This document shows, one piece after another, positions 7,159 to 14,995 of a stretch of 24,252 nt of DNA (its first letter is position 1; each line of letters opens with the position of its first letter). The DNA is from an uncultured Anaerosolibacter sp. Lineage in GTDB: Bacteria; Bacillota_A; Clostridia; Peptostreptococcales; Thermotaleaceae. Below the pieces are notes generated by a model. It saw only the letters and a program-made list of their open reading frames with translations. It was not told the origin of the DNA and did no database searches. The position numbers were made by a program, and so were the translations under genes. Location of the stretch: the NCBI GenBank assembly GCA_937948705.1, contig CALECF010000183.1:1-24252 (forward strand), written 5' to 3'.

Positions 7159-8634
7159 TTATTCTGCCTCCTTTAATGGTTCAGTTTCCGAAAAAATCCC
7201 CAATCCTTGCTCTAAGCTATAGGCAGCTTGCAATAATTGCTTTTCCGTATAATGATCACCAATCAACTGCAATCCAATGGGTAGCTTTTCTTGACTAAAT
7301 CCACAGGGAATGGAAATGGCAGGCACGCCTGCAATATTCATGTTTACCGTATAAATATCGGCCAAATACATTGCCAGGGGATCTGAGGTCTTTTCCCCTA
7401 TAGAGAATGGTAGTACGGGTGATGTTGGTGTCAAAATAATGTCGTAGGAGCCAAAGGCTGTTTTCATTACTTGCTTTATTTTTTTACGAAGCATCATAGC
7501 TTTGTTGTAGTATGCATCATAATAGCCTGAAGAAAGCACATAGGTTCCTAACATAATCCTTCTCTTTACCTCTTTACCAAAGCCCTCTGCCCTCGTATTT
7601 TCCATCAGTCCTTCAATTCCAGTGAAACTTTCGGCCCTATACCCATACCGCACACCATCATATCTTGCAAGATTTGCACTCGCTTCTGCTGATGAAATAA
7701 TGTAGTAAGCAGATAGTCCTGACTCCATGATAGGTAAAGAAAACTCCTCTATCGTGGCACCTGCTTCTTTAAATCGCATGATAGCTTTTTCAATTGCAGT
7801 CCTAATCTCTGGGTCTAAGCCCTCCTGAAAGCACTCCCTAGGGACGCCTATACGCAGTCCCTTCACACCTTTATCCAAATCTGATATATAGTCTTTTACT
7901 GGTTCCCCCTGAGTACTGGTGGTGTCAAAAGGGTCATTGCCCTGAATTGCCTGAAGACTTAAGGCACAATCTTTCACTGTTTTCGTAAAAGGGCCAATTT
8001 GATCTAATGAGGATGCAAAAGCAATCAATCCATATCTTGAAATCAACCCATAAGTAGGCTTCAATCCAACTGCTCCACAGAATGCAGCAGGCTGTCGAAT
8101 AGACCCCCCTGTATCTGATCCTATGGTTAATGGTGCGAACCCTGCCGCCAGAGCCGCTGCAGACCCCCCAGATGAACCCCCTGGAACCTTACTAAGATCC
8201 CAAGGGTTTTTTGTCTTTTGAAATGCTGAATTTTCCGTGGATGATCCCATTGCAAATTCATCCATATTTGTTTTTCCTATGATAATGGCGCCTGCCTCTT
8301 TTAACTTCCGAATAACAGTGGCATCGTAGGGCGGAACGAAATCTTCTAGCATCTTCGAGGCACAGGTTGTTTTAATGCTTCGAGTACAGATATTATCCTT
8401 AACAGCCACGGGTATGCCTCCCAGAAAGCCAATATCCTCCCCCGCCGCCATTTTTTCATCCAATGCTGCGGCTTCCTTTAATGCTGATTCTTCGCAAAGG
8501 GTAATAAATGCTCCAATCTGAGGATCTAGTTTTCTAATACGGTCCAAATAGCTTTGAACGATTTCAGTAATGGTAAACAGCTTTTCTCTATATCCCATTT
8601 GAATCTTCTCAATGGTCATCTGTTCTATTTTCAT
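7159..8634 (-). CDS. gatA: Asp-tRNA(Asn)/Glu-tRNA(Gln) amidotransferase subunit A
   Basis: The glutaminase subunit of GatCAB: an amidase-signature enzyme that frees ammonia from glutamine and passes it to GatB. It has 491 residues, the usual size. The Ser-cisSer-Lys catalytic triad is seen as Lys79 (VAVKDNI), Ser154 (PGGSSGGS) and Ser178 (SDTGGSIRQP), the same positions as in the well-studied staphylococcal enzyme. ATG at 8634 follows AGGAGTG, which overlaps the end of gatC. Confidence 0.97.
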   Translation of the reverse strand: MKIEQMTIEKIQMGYREKLFTITEIVQSYLDRIRKLDPQIGAFITLCEESALKEAAALDEKMAAGEDIGFLGGIPVAVKDNICTRSIKTTCASKMLEDFVPPYDATVIRKLKEAGAIIIGKTNMDEFAMGSSTENSAFQKTKNPWDLSKVPGGSSGGSAAALAAGFAPLTIGSDTGGSIRQPAAFCGAVGLKPTYGLISRYGLIAFASSLDQIGPFTKTVKDCALSLQAIQGNDPFDTTSTQGEPVKDYISDLDKGVKGLRIGVPRECFQEGLDPEIRTAIEKAIMRFKEAGATIEEFSLPIMESGLSAYYIISSAEASANLARYDGVRYGYRAESFTGIEGLMENTRAEGFGKEVKRRIMLGTYVLSSGYYDAYYNKAMMLRKKIKQVMKTAFGSYDIILTPTSPVLPFSIGEKTSDPLAMYLADIYTVNMNIAGVPAISIPCGFSQEKLPIGLQLIGDHYTEKQLLQAAYSLEQGLGIFSETEPLKEAE

Positions 8635-8644
8635 AGTGTCACTC

Positions 8645-8929
8645 CTATTCTATAACCTTTGGAATTGAAAGGTAGGCTTCCTTCATTCCCTTTGTATTTT
8701 GAAACAATTCTTCTTTGTTTCCAAAAGGTTTTATCTCATCCTTTCTAAGGACAGGCGTTCCGTTGGTGGCGATGTCTACATTTTCAAAGATTAGGTCTTC
8801 CTTATCGAGGTTTTGAAAATGATCTAAAATTCCTTCAAATTCATGGGAAAAATCTTCAGCCTCAGATTCAGTAACTTTCAATTTTGCCAGCTTTGCTATA
8901 TAATAAATGGTTTCTGTCGTTATTTTCAT
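8645..8929 (-). CDS. gatC: Asp-tRNA(Asn)/Glu-tRNA(Gln) amidotransferase subunit C
   Basis: A small scaffold subunit that wraps around GatA and GatB, 94 residues. The N-terminal helix region (YYIAKLAKLKVTESEAEDF) and the C-terminal VLRKDEIKPF stretch are typical. I place the start at ATG 8929: TAGGAGGA (8936-8943) is 6 nt upstream, while an in-frame TTG at 8935 directly abuts that site. The ribosome binding site overlaps the aspS stop codon (8941-8943), indicating tight coupling to aspS. Confidence 0.94.
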   Translation of the reverse strand: MKITTETIYYIAKLAKLKVTESEAEDFSHEFEGILDHFQNLDKEDLIFENVDIATNGTPVLRKDEIKPFGNKEELFQNTKGMKEAYLSIPKVIE

Positions 8930-8940
8930 CTTCAATCCTC

Positions 8941-10233
8941 CTATGGTACAATTCTATTCAAGTCTCTTGGAAACAACGTGGATTCTCGGATGTTTTCTAA
9001 ATCGAGAATTTTCATGGTAATTCGTTCCAACCCGATGGCAAATCCGCCATGGGGAGGCATTCCATACTTGAAGCTGTCTAGATAAAAAGTAAAATCATCA
9101 GGATTTGCACCAAACTTAATGATATTTTGTTTCAACATCTCGTAATCATGAATTCTTTGACCACCAGTAGTGATTTCCAAACCCTTATATATCAAGTCAA
9201 AGCTCTTGGTCATGCCGATCAGCTGATCATCAGGCATGGCGTACATAGGTCTCTTTGCCGCAGGATACTTTGTGAGAAATACAAAATCACTATGATATTT
9301 TTCCTTCACATACTTTGAAAATAAAATCTCTCCTTCTGCATCAATGTTGCCTACAGGTGATTTTTTTTCGTATTCCTCCAACAATATTCGCTGTACCTCA
9401 CTTAAAGGAATTCTAGGTATTTCCGGCATTTCTGGCAATGCAATATGAAACATATCAAATTCTCTTTTACATGTATTTTGTAAGTGCTGGAACAGAAACC
9501 TCATGAAGCCTTCTTCTAAATCCATTAAATCATTTTCATCGTCTATAAATCCCATCTCCACATCTAAGCTTACATATTCATTTAAATGTCTCCAAGTATT
9601 GTGTAATTCTGCTCGATAGGCATGACCAATTTCGAAAACTGATTCGAATCCTGCCCCAACCATCATTTGCTTATAAAACTGAGGACTTTGGGCCAAAAAT
9701 GCCCTTGTTTCAAAATAATTTACAGTAAATAGTTCAGATCCCCCTTCCGTTCCCGATGCCACAATCTTTGGTGTATGAATTTCAGAGAAGCCATAACCCC
9801 TCAGATAATTACGAAATGCCTCTACAATCTCTCCTTGAATTTTAAATACTGCCCTTTTATCCGGTCTACGCAGGCCAATCGTTCGATGATCCAATTGTGT
9901 TTCTAAGGATGCGTTGATCTCTCTCTGATTGATGCTAAAGGGCAAAAGTTCATAATAGGTCTTTCCTAAAATCTCCATTGATTTCACGCGAACCTCAATC
10001 CCCTCAGAAGCCTTTTCATTTTCAAACACTGTCCCCACTATGGTGACGGCCATTTCCAGTTTTAATTCCTTAAGTAACCCTTCATCTTCTATTACCAGTT
10101 GAACAATCCCCGTTTTATCTCTCAAAAACACAAAGGCAAATTTCCCAAAACTTTTCATTTTGTATATCCAACCCTTTAGTAATACCTCTTTCTCTTTCAT
10201 CTGTTCTAGTTCCTGAATCCATACTCTTTTCAT
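8941..10233 (-). CDS. aspS: Aspartyl-tRNA synthetase, archaeal type, probably non-discriminating
   Basis: Charges tRNA(Asp), and probably also tRNA(Asn), with Asp; GatCAB then converts Asp-tRNA(Asn) to Asn-tRNA(Asn). With 430 residues it is the short archaeal-type enzyme, not the roughly 590-residue bacterial one. An OB-fold anticodon domain (about 14-90, GWIYKMKSFGKFAFVFLRD) precedes the class II core, with motif 2 around 203-222 (YRAELHNTWRHLNEY) and motif 3 around 396-411 (GGFAIGLERIT). The start is ambiguous because of a 21-bp in-frame duplication of the ribosome binding site and start codon (10231-10272). I chose the ATG at 10233, where family homology begins; ATGs at 10254 and 10275 are in frame. 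Non-discriminating behaviour is inferred from linkage to gatCAB. Confidence 0.93.
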   Translation of the reverse strand: MKRVWIQELEQMKEKEVLLKGWIYKMKSFGKFAFVFLRDKTGIVQLVIEDEGLLKELKLEMAVTIVGTVFENEKASEGIEVRVKSMEILGKTYYELLPFSINQREINASLETQLDHRTIGLRRPDKRAVFKIQGEIVEAFRNYLRGYGFSEIHTPKIVASGTEGGSELFTVNYFETRAFLAQSPQFYKQMMVGAGFESVFEIGHAYRAELHNTWRHLNEYVSLDVEMGFIDDENDLMDLEEGFMRFLFQHLQNTCKREFDMFHIALPEMPEIPRIPLSEVQRILLEEYEKKSPVGNIDAEGEILFSKYVKEKYHSDFVFLTKYPAAKRPMYAMPDDQLIGMTKSFDLIYKGLEITTGGQRIHDYEMLKQNIIKFGANPDDFTFYLDSFKYGMPPHGGFAIGLERITMKILDLENIRESTLFPRDLNRIVP

Positions 10234-10279
10234 CTTTCCTTTCTCCTTTCTCATCTTTCCTTTCTCCTTTCTCATCTTT
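10231..10279 (-). repeat. Tandem 21-bp duplication of the aspS translation start region
   Basis: Two perfect 21-bp copies (10231-10251 and 10252-10272) plus a 7-bp partial third. Each full copy, read on the minus strand, holds an AAAGGAGAAAGG-type ribosome binding site and an ATG; the copies are in frame with aspS and code for MRKEKGK. Confidence 0.9.
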
Positions 10280-10340
10280 TCATTTCCCATATTGCTGCCG
10301 CCAAGTCCCAATAATATATAAATTCTTATCAAAAACAAAT

Positions 10341-10624
10341 AAAAAGCCTATCATCCCTATAAAGGGACGAAAGGCTTACTTCCGCGGTACCACCCAAATT
10401 AGCTGTACGGCTCACTCGATCAGTACGGAAATATCATAGATACATCGATACTGTCCAATCAATAACGGTTTGGCTCCGTCTAAGCCTACTTTCCCAATGG
10501 ATTTCGGTTAGAAACTCCGAGATGTTCTTCAAAATAGGTCCCGTATTGGTCTCTCACTATCACCAACTCGCTGAAACAACTTCCTAAGTTTACTCTTCTC
10601 ATCATTGTCTTTCATTTATCATTT
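10341..10624 (-). ncRNA. T-box riboswitch leader of aspS-gatCAB
   Basis: The T-box sequence GGGTGGTACCGCGGAAG is present in 10379-10395. It is followed by an intrinsic terminator (10344-10377: AAGCCT and AGGCTT arms with an inner GTCCC/GGGAT pairing, then a T run). Upstream, stem I includes the conserved CAGCGAG...GTGAGAGACC and CTCGGAG blocks. The probable specifier, judged from its position after GGAGTTTCT and before CGAA, is AAC at 10507-10509, an Asn codon. Uncharged tRNA(Asn) would stabilise the antiterminator and switch the operon on. I found no GAC (Asp) at that place. Stem I was folded only by eye. Confidence 0.93.
10344..10377 (-). terminator. T-box regulatory terminator
   Basis: Hairpin with AAGCCT/AGGCTT outer arms and a following T run on the minus strand. 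Its 5' arm lies just past the T-box motif, which forms the competing antiterminator. Confidence 0.85.
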
Positions 10625-10630
10625 TTCTGA

Positions 10631-10659
10631 ATTTTACACCTATTTCCACGCTATGTCAA
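10631..10659 (-). promoter_or_regulatory. Sigma-A promoter of the T-box/aspS operon
   Basis: TTGACA (10654-10659), 17 nt, TAAAAT (10631-10636) on the minus strand: perfect -35 and 5/6 -10. The start point is near 10624. Confidence 0.85.
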
Positions 10660-10712
10660 CACTATTCTCTAAAAAAATTATTTTTTTCTCTAATAACTAT
10701 GGATACATGTTA

Positions 10713-11606
10713 CTATTTCCACATTTTTTCCCCGTTATACTCCCTTTCGGCTGGCTCCATATGAATAATTACCTCTCTGATATCCTGGAACTCACGAATA
10801 ATTTTGTCTTTGATATCATGGGATAGGGTATGGGCTTCTTCTAGACTGATTTCTTTGGCCGCACCTACATGAAAATCCATCATGATGTGATTTTCTTTTC
10901 CCCTCGTTCTAATCTTATGACAATAGATTACATTTGGAAAGCCCATCACCAGTCCATTTATTTTTTCAGAATCAAGTACAGACGCGTCAGATAAAACATT
11001 GATACTAGGAATTAATACCTCTAGTCCGGCTTTAATGATGAGCAAAGCAATAACCACTGCTACGATGGTGTCCATCAAAAGAAAGTTGTACTTAATTGCA
11101 ATTAAGCTTACGATGACAGACAACGACACATAGATATCGCTTTTCGTGTGGTTGGCATCGGAAATCAGTATTGCACTTTTTAGTTCCTTCCCTTTATCAC
11201 TTTCATACTTGGTAATCATAATATTGATCATTAACGTGACGATCATCACCACAAAACTTACAGTATTTATCTCTGGTACCTGAGGATTTCGAAATCTCCC
11301 ATAGGCTTCGGTTAATATTTGAAAGGAAACAAAGAATAAGAGTAATCCAATAATTACGGTTGCCAAGGTTTCAAATTTATGATGTCCATAGGGATGTCCT
11401 TCATCGGCAGGCTTTGAAGCAATCCAAATGCCAATCAGCCCCACGATATTTGAAGTACCATCGGACAAGGAGTGATAGCCATCAGCAGTCATACTTGAAG
11501 TCCTGGTCATTATTCCATAAAAGATTTTAGCTGCTGCTACCGCAAGGTTAAGAACCAAAATTCCTAAAAGGATGTTTCTCACCTGTTTATAGTTTCTTTT
11601 ATCCAT
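10713..11606 (-). CDS. Cation diffusion facilitator metal exporter
   Basis: A 297-residue CDF-family inner-membrane metal/proton antiporter with about six membrane segments and a cytoplasmic C-terminal domain. The transport-site residues are visible as His45 and Asp49 in ADGYHSLSD (second membrane helix) and His153 and Asp157 in SDANHTKSD (fifth). A paired HxxxD-HxxxD site is usual in zinc-type CDFs, whereas FieF/YiiP has DxxxD in helix 2; zinc is therefore inferred, with Fe, Co or Mn not excluded. HPYGHHKFE in the first cytoplasmic loop is a family hallmark. ATG at 11606 has GGGAG 11 nt upstream, a rather long spacing. No strong terminator follows before the aspS promoter. Confidence 0.9.
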   Translation of the reverse strand: MDKRNYKQVRNILLGILVLNLAVAAAKIFYGIMTRTSSMTADGYHSLSDGTSNIVGLIGIWIASKPADEGHPYGHHKFETLATVIIGLLLFFVSFQILTEAYGRFRNPQVPEINTVSFVVMIVTLMINIMITKYESDKGKELKSAILISDANHTKSDIYVSLSVIVSLIAIKYNFLLMDTIVAVVIALLIIKAGLEVLIPSINVLSDASVLDSEKINGLVMGFPNVIYCHKIRTRGKENHIMMDFHVGAAKEISLEEAHTLSHDIKDKIIREFQDIREVIIHMEPAEREYNGEKMWK

Positions 11607-11799
11607 CTGGAAATCATCTCCCTAAAAGCTGCTGTCAAATATATATTTACCAATAAGTAGTTGAAAAACTCTTATATACATATCCATACCAATAGCATAT
11701 CTTATTGTTTCAATCAAAACAATTATTAAATTCATCATTACTCTAATTGACTTTTACCACCTTATGTTTTGGAATAAACATAATTTCTAGTCAATATTC

Positions 11800-11828
11800 T
11801 TCACAATTGGAATCTACCTATCTATACA
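11800..11828 (+). promoter_or_regulatory. Candidate promoter of the 59-aa orphan gene
   Basis: TTCACA (11800-11805), 17 nt, TATACA (11823-11828). The -35 matches 5/6 and the -10 matches 4/6. Confidence 0.45.
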
Positions 11829-11889
11829 GTTAAATTATTCACCACATCTAATTTCAAGCTTAAGGCAAACTAAAACAGGAGGTGTTTAT

Positions 11890-12069
11890 ATGACAAGAGA
11901 AGAAGTTGATAATCGTTTTAACAACAATGGATTGGGAAATTTACAGTTGGTCAACCTAAGCCAAGAAGAATTGGATAGGATTAGGGATCTTGAAGATGAA
12001 ATCAACAAGAATGCCCATGGAGACAGAGTCTCTTTGATGGCTTTAACTGTAAAGAAGACCATCCAATAA
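11890..12069 (+). CDS. Small orphan protein, 59 aa
   Basis: A frame starting MTREEVDNRFNNNGLGNLQL and ending VSLMALTVKKTIQ, preceded by a near-perfect AGGAGGTG (11877-11884) and by a candidate promoter. A hairpin (12076-12102) follows the stop. The middle (LSQEELDRIRDLEDEINKNA) is a likely charged helix. No membrane segment, cysteine or signal peptide is seen. I do not recognise the family. Strong ribosome binding site and isolated position suggest a real, separately expressed gene. Confidence 0.7.
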   Translation: MTREEVDNRFNNNGLGNLQLVNLSQEELDRIRDLEDEINKNAHGDRVSLMALTVKKTIQ

Positions 12070-12075
12070 TTTCAA

Positions 12076-12102
12076 AAGCTCCTAGCTATATGTTAGGAGC
12101 TT
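12076..12102. terminator. Hairpin after the 59-aa gene
   Basis: A 9-bp stem (12076-12084 with 12094-12102) and 9-nt loop. On the plus strand a T run comes only about 14 nt later, so it is a weak terminator by sequence. Confidence 0.45.
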
Positions 12103-12118
12103 CCATACTGCACTTTTT

Positions 12119-12151
12119 TAAAAAAGAAGCCAGTACTTTGATGTACTGACG
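12119..12151 (-). terminator. Terminator of the tup operon
   Basis: On the minus strand GTCAGTAC-ATCAAA-GTACTGGC is followed by TTCTTTTTT, a standard intrinsic terminator just past the tupA stop. Confidence 0.8.
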
Positions 12152-12167
12152 ATTAGAAAAGATTTTC

Positions 12168-13112
12168 CTATTCCTTTGCATCTGGAATAAACAATTGCTG
12201 TCCATTTTTTTTATAATTTCCAATGATTTTCTGGCCCTCATCAGAAGTAATGAAATCGATAAATGCTGCTGCTGCTTTTTTATGAGTATTGGGATGTTTT
12301 TCAGGATTTACAGCGATGACACCATAGGGATTTAGGAGCATAGGGTCTCCATGCTGTATGACCTTCAGAACCACTTTCTCAGCCATGGCATACCAAGTAC
12401 CACTATCCACGAGGGTATAAGCACCCATTTCACTGGCCATCATTAATGTATCTCCCATGCCTTGACCAGATTCCATATACCATTTACTACCCTGGGGCTT
12501 TAATTCATATCTTTCCCAAATCCCAAGTTCCTTCTTATGGGTTCCTGATTGATCACCTCTGGAGAGAAAACTTGATTTTTTATCAAATATCATTTTCATG
12601 GCATCTTCTACATCCTTAGCATCACCTGCCTTGGCAGGGTCATCCTTTGGTCCTACGATAAAAAAGTAGTTATACATTACGTCCCTTCTGTTCATTCCAA
12701 AACCACTTGCCACAAATTCATCCTCTGCCTTTCTCGCATGGACCAAGATCACATCAGCATTTCCCTGTTTCGCCATTTCAATAGCTTCTCCTGTACCTAC
12801 GGCAATCGTCTTTGTTTTAACCCCATAGGTCCCATCAAAGGCAGTCACCAATACATCTAATAACCCAGTATCTTGAGTGCTGGTTGTGGTCGCCAAAACC
12901 ATTGAGGATTCTATGGATGCTGGATGTTGTCCTCCATCTGTATCGTTCATCTCCGCTGACGGATTTTCAGAAGTTTTCATTACAGCCCCATTCACATCCG
13001 TAGATTTATCCATAACCTGGCCAAATACGACGCCTAAGCATATCAGAATAACCCCTGTTATAAGTAAGCTTACATACAGACGTCTCCCTCTTTTCTTCCT
13101 ACTGTAAACCAT
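12168..13112 (-). CDS. tupA: Tungstate ABC transporter substrate-binding protein
   Basis: The oxyanion-binding component of a TupABC importer, 314 residues. The binding domain opens with ATTTSTQDTGLLDVL (74-88), the TupA signature that contacts tungstate, followed by VGTGEAIEMAKQGNADVILVHA and SFLSRGDQSGTHKKELGIW. The N-terminus has basic residues and one hydrophobic segment (about 12-31), then a roughly 40-residue polar linker. The only cysteine nearby (LICLG, Cys25) does not make a normal lipobox, so the protein may be held by an uncleaved signal anchor instead of lipid. ATG at 13112 follows AGGGGGG. It is the last gene of the operon, 23 nt after tupC. Confidence 0.92.
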   Translation of the reverse strand: MVYSRKKRGRRLYVSLLITGVILICLGVVFGQVMDKSTDVNGAVMKTSENPSAEMNDTDGGQHPASIESSMVLATTTSTQDTGLLDVLVTAFDGTYGVKTKTIAVGTGEAIEMAKQGNADVILVHARKAEDEFVASGFGMNRRDVMYNYFFIVGPKDDPAKAGDAKDVEDAMKMIFDKKSSFLSRGDQSGTHKKELGIWERYELKPQGSKWYMESGQGMGDTLMMASEMGAYTLVDSGTWYAMAEKVVLKVIQHGDPMLLNPYGVIAVNPEKHPNTHKKAAAAFIDFITSDEGQKIIGNYKKNGQQLFIPDAKE

Positions 13113-13135
13113 ATATACCCCCCTAACCGTTCATA

Positions 13136-13870
13136 TCAATAAATCATTTCCCCAGAAATAAATAATCTCGTCCTTTCATTTCTTGGAAACATAAAAACCT
13201 GTTCATTGCTGCCATGTTCTACAATACCACCATTCATCATAAAGACAGTATAATCTCCCAATCGTTTGGCTTGAAACATGTTATGGGTTACCAAGATAAT
13301 GGTAGTACCATATTTCTCCTTCGCATGCACAATCAGTCTTTCAATCTGGGTCACATTGGTGGGATCTAGATTTGCCGTTGGCTCATCGAGAAACAATACC
13401 TTAGGTCTAAACACCATGGCCCTTGCCACGGCGATTCGTTGAGCTTCCCCTCCGGAGATTGTCTCAGCTTTCTGATGGGCTATTTCCATCAGTCCAATCA
13501 GCTCTAAAACTTCATATACTTGCGTCTTTATCTCTTCCTGGGGCACACCACGGATCTTAAGTCCATAGGCAATATTATCGAAAACAGTCCCCTGGAACAT
13601 CACGGCACTTTGAAATACCATGGCCATGGATCTTCTGTTATGATCCCCCTGTTTGGGTCCACCTGTGATATCTTGATCTACAAATAGTATTTTTCCTCCG
13701 TCGGAAATAATCAGTCCGTTCAAGATGGATAACAGAGTGCTCTTTCCAGCACCGCTAGGTCCTATAATTGTAGTGATTGCACCCCTTGGAATCTGAAGCT
13801 CCTCAATATTTAATACGACTTTTCCTTTAAACTGCTTCACCAAATTTTTAACTCTGAAAACAACCTCCAT
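13136..13870 (-). CDS. tupC: Tungstate ABC transporter ATP-binding protein
   Basis: The cytoplasmic ATPase that powers tungstate import, 244 residues. Walker A GPSGAGKST (37-45), Q-loop near Gln87, signature SGGEAQR (139-145), Walker B VLFLDE (158-163) and switch His196 are all intact. The start ATG at 13870 is separated from the tupB stop by one base, so translation is probably coupled. Operon position between tupB and tupA identifies the substrate; on sequence alone it would only be an oxyanion/phosphate-type ABC ATPase. Confidence 0.93.
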   Translation of the reverse strand: MEVVFRVKNLVKQFKGKVVLNIEELQIPRGAITTIIGPSGAGKSTLLSILNGLIISDGGKILFVDQDITGGPKQGDHNRRSMAMVFQSAVMFQGTVFDNIAYGLKIRGVPQEEIKTQVYEVLELIGLMEIAHQKAETISGGEAQRIAVARAMVFRPKVLFLDEPTANLDPTNVTQIERLIVHAKEKYGTTIILVTHNMFQAKRLGDYTVFMMNGGIVEHGSNEQVFMFPRNERTRLFISGEMIY

Positions 13871-13871
13871 A

Positions 13872-14573
13872 CTACATCTCCACCTTTCCCCGGCGGATCA
13901 TGTCAATTCCGGAAGTGATCAGAAGGGATAAAAGTAATAATATAATGCCTAATGCAAGGGCTTCCTGAAACTCACCCATCCCCTTATGTAGTGCGATGGC
14001 TGTTGTCATGACTCTAGTCTGAAACCGTATGTTTCCTCCCACCATCATCACGGCCCCCACTTCTGCTAAAAGTCTTCCAAAAGCAACGATAATGGATGAC
14101 CCAATGGCATAGCGGGCCTCCCTAATCAAGGTCCATACCAGTTGGTAGCGACTGGCCCCTAAGCTGATGGCGGTATTACGTAAAAGAGGATTTAGTCCTT
14201 GAATCGCAACGATGGTCAGACCTGTAATAATCGGTACGGCCAACATGACCTGGGCGATAATCATAGCTGTTTGACTGAACAATAACCTTAAGCTTCCTAG
14301 AATCCCAAACTGGTTTGACAGCAATATATAAACAATGAGTCCCACCACCACGGGCGGTATACCCATCAGTGTGTTGATGATGTTTACAACAATGTTCTTC
14401 CCTTTAAATTGTTTTAGGGCTATTGTTGCACCAATTGGAATCCCTATCATCCCGCTAAAGATAACAGCGATCGTCGATATTTTTAATGACAATAGGACAA
14501 TGCCATATAATTCAGGATCAAAGGATAGAAGCTTTTGAATTGCCATGACCAGTGCTTCTTTAAAATATGTCAT
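13872..14573 (-). CDS. tupB: Tungstate ABC transporter permease
   Basis: The membrane channel subunit, 233 residues with about five to six hydrophobic segments. The EAA-like loop that docks to the ATPase is seen around AISLGASRYQLVWTLIREAR. IPPVVVGLIVYILLS and GRLLAEVGAVMMVGGNI are typical of the tungstate/molybdate permeases. I start at ATG 14573, preceded by AAGGGGGG; an in-frame start at 14609 would fall inside the riboswitch terminator and is rejected. The order here is tupB-tupC-tupA, with the binding protein last, unlike the common tupA-first order. Confidence 0.92.
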   Translation of the reverse strand: MTYFKEALVMAIQKLLSFDPELYGIVLLSLKISTIAVIFSGMIGIPIGATIALKQFKGKNIVVNIINTLMGIPPVVVGLIVYILLSNQFGILGSLRLLFSQTAMIIAQVMLAVPIITGLTIVAIQGLNPLLRNTAISLGASRYQLVWTLIREARYAIGSSIIVAFGRLLAEVGAVMMVGGNIRFQTRVMTTAIALHKGMGEFQEALALGIILLLLSLLITSGIDMIRRGKVEM

Positions 14574-14599
14574 GATTTCCCCCCTTAACAAATATAAAT

Positions 14600-14625
14600 A
14601 AAAAAACAATCTTGGAAGGATTGTT
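14600..14625 (-). terminator. Riboswitch expression-platform terminator before tupB
   Basis: On the minus strand AACAATC, a 7-nt loop, GATTGTT, then a T run ending in TTTTTTTAT. It lies between the Moco/Tuco aptamer and tupB, so control is probably by transcription termination. Confidence 0.85.
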
Positions 14626-14664
14626 TGTACTCAAAAAAGCATATGTTGCTACACTTTTTACATA

Positions 14665-14838
14665 GTATTTTCCTTTCCTAACTCGGGAGGCTTGGCAATT
14701 TCTCACGAAACCCTTTGGATAAACCATCGGTTATAGCTTCATAGAAGAATCTTTAGAAGATATAACTCGGAAAATATCACATATTCTGTTTTCTTCGAGC
14801 TTTAGACCCGTGTCTCACCCTAAAATGATGGTACATAT
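14665..14838 (-). ncRNA. Molybdenum/tungsten cofactor riboswitch (Moco_RNA_motif family)
   Basis: The 3' block GCCTCCCGAGTTAGGAAAGG (14672-14691 on the minus strand) matches the Moco RNA hallmark seen in the E. coli moaA leader, where the sequence between the two conserved parts differs but pairs. The 5' block GGGTCTAAAGCTCG (14796-14809) is the partner: AGCTCG can pair with CGAGTT of the 3' block, the same helix that GAUACGG/CCGUAUC makes in E. coli. An inner helix GTTATA/TATAAC is also visible. Moco-family RNAs bind molybdenum cofactor, and a variant class is associated with tungsten cofactor. The tup operon downstream favours the tungsten form, probably switching off uptake when cofactor is plentiful. 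Ends are approximate. Confidence 0.85.
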
Positions 14839-14847
14839 CTAGTCAAT

Positions 14848-14876
14848 ATTATATTGATTTTCTACAGGAAAGTAAA
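14848..14876 (-). promoter_or_regulatory. Promoter of the riboswitch-tup operon
   Basis: TTTACT (14871-14876), 17 nt, TATAAT (14848-14853) on the minus strand. The start point near 14841 would place the whole aptamer in the transcript. Confidence 0.65.
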
Positions 14877-14995
14877 TATTGTTTTAATAATTTTCAATAT
14901 ATTCTTAAGGTTAAGCTATCCTTTAAATAGTCTCCATTTCATGAGGGTAGACATATAATAGACTATACAACTATGAATATGAAAGGGTGAAGACC

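Noticed and set aside
10524..10527. GAAC in the T-box leader, which could read as overlapping GAA (Glu) and AAC (Asn) codons as in the dual-specificity Clostridium acetobutylicum T-box.
   Set aside because: It lies before the CTCGGAG block, in the distal part of stem I, not in the specifier position. The AAC at 10507-10509 is preceded by T, so no overlapping GAA exists there.
10664..10697. A/T palindrome downstream of the CDF gene as its terminator.
   Set aside because: It has almost no GC pairs and could not form a stable terminator stem.
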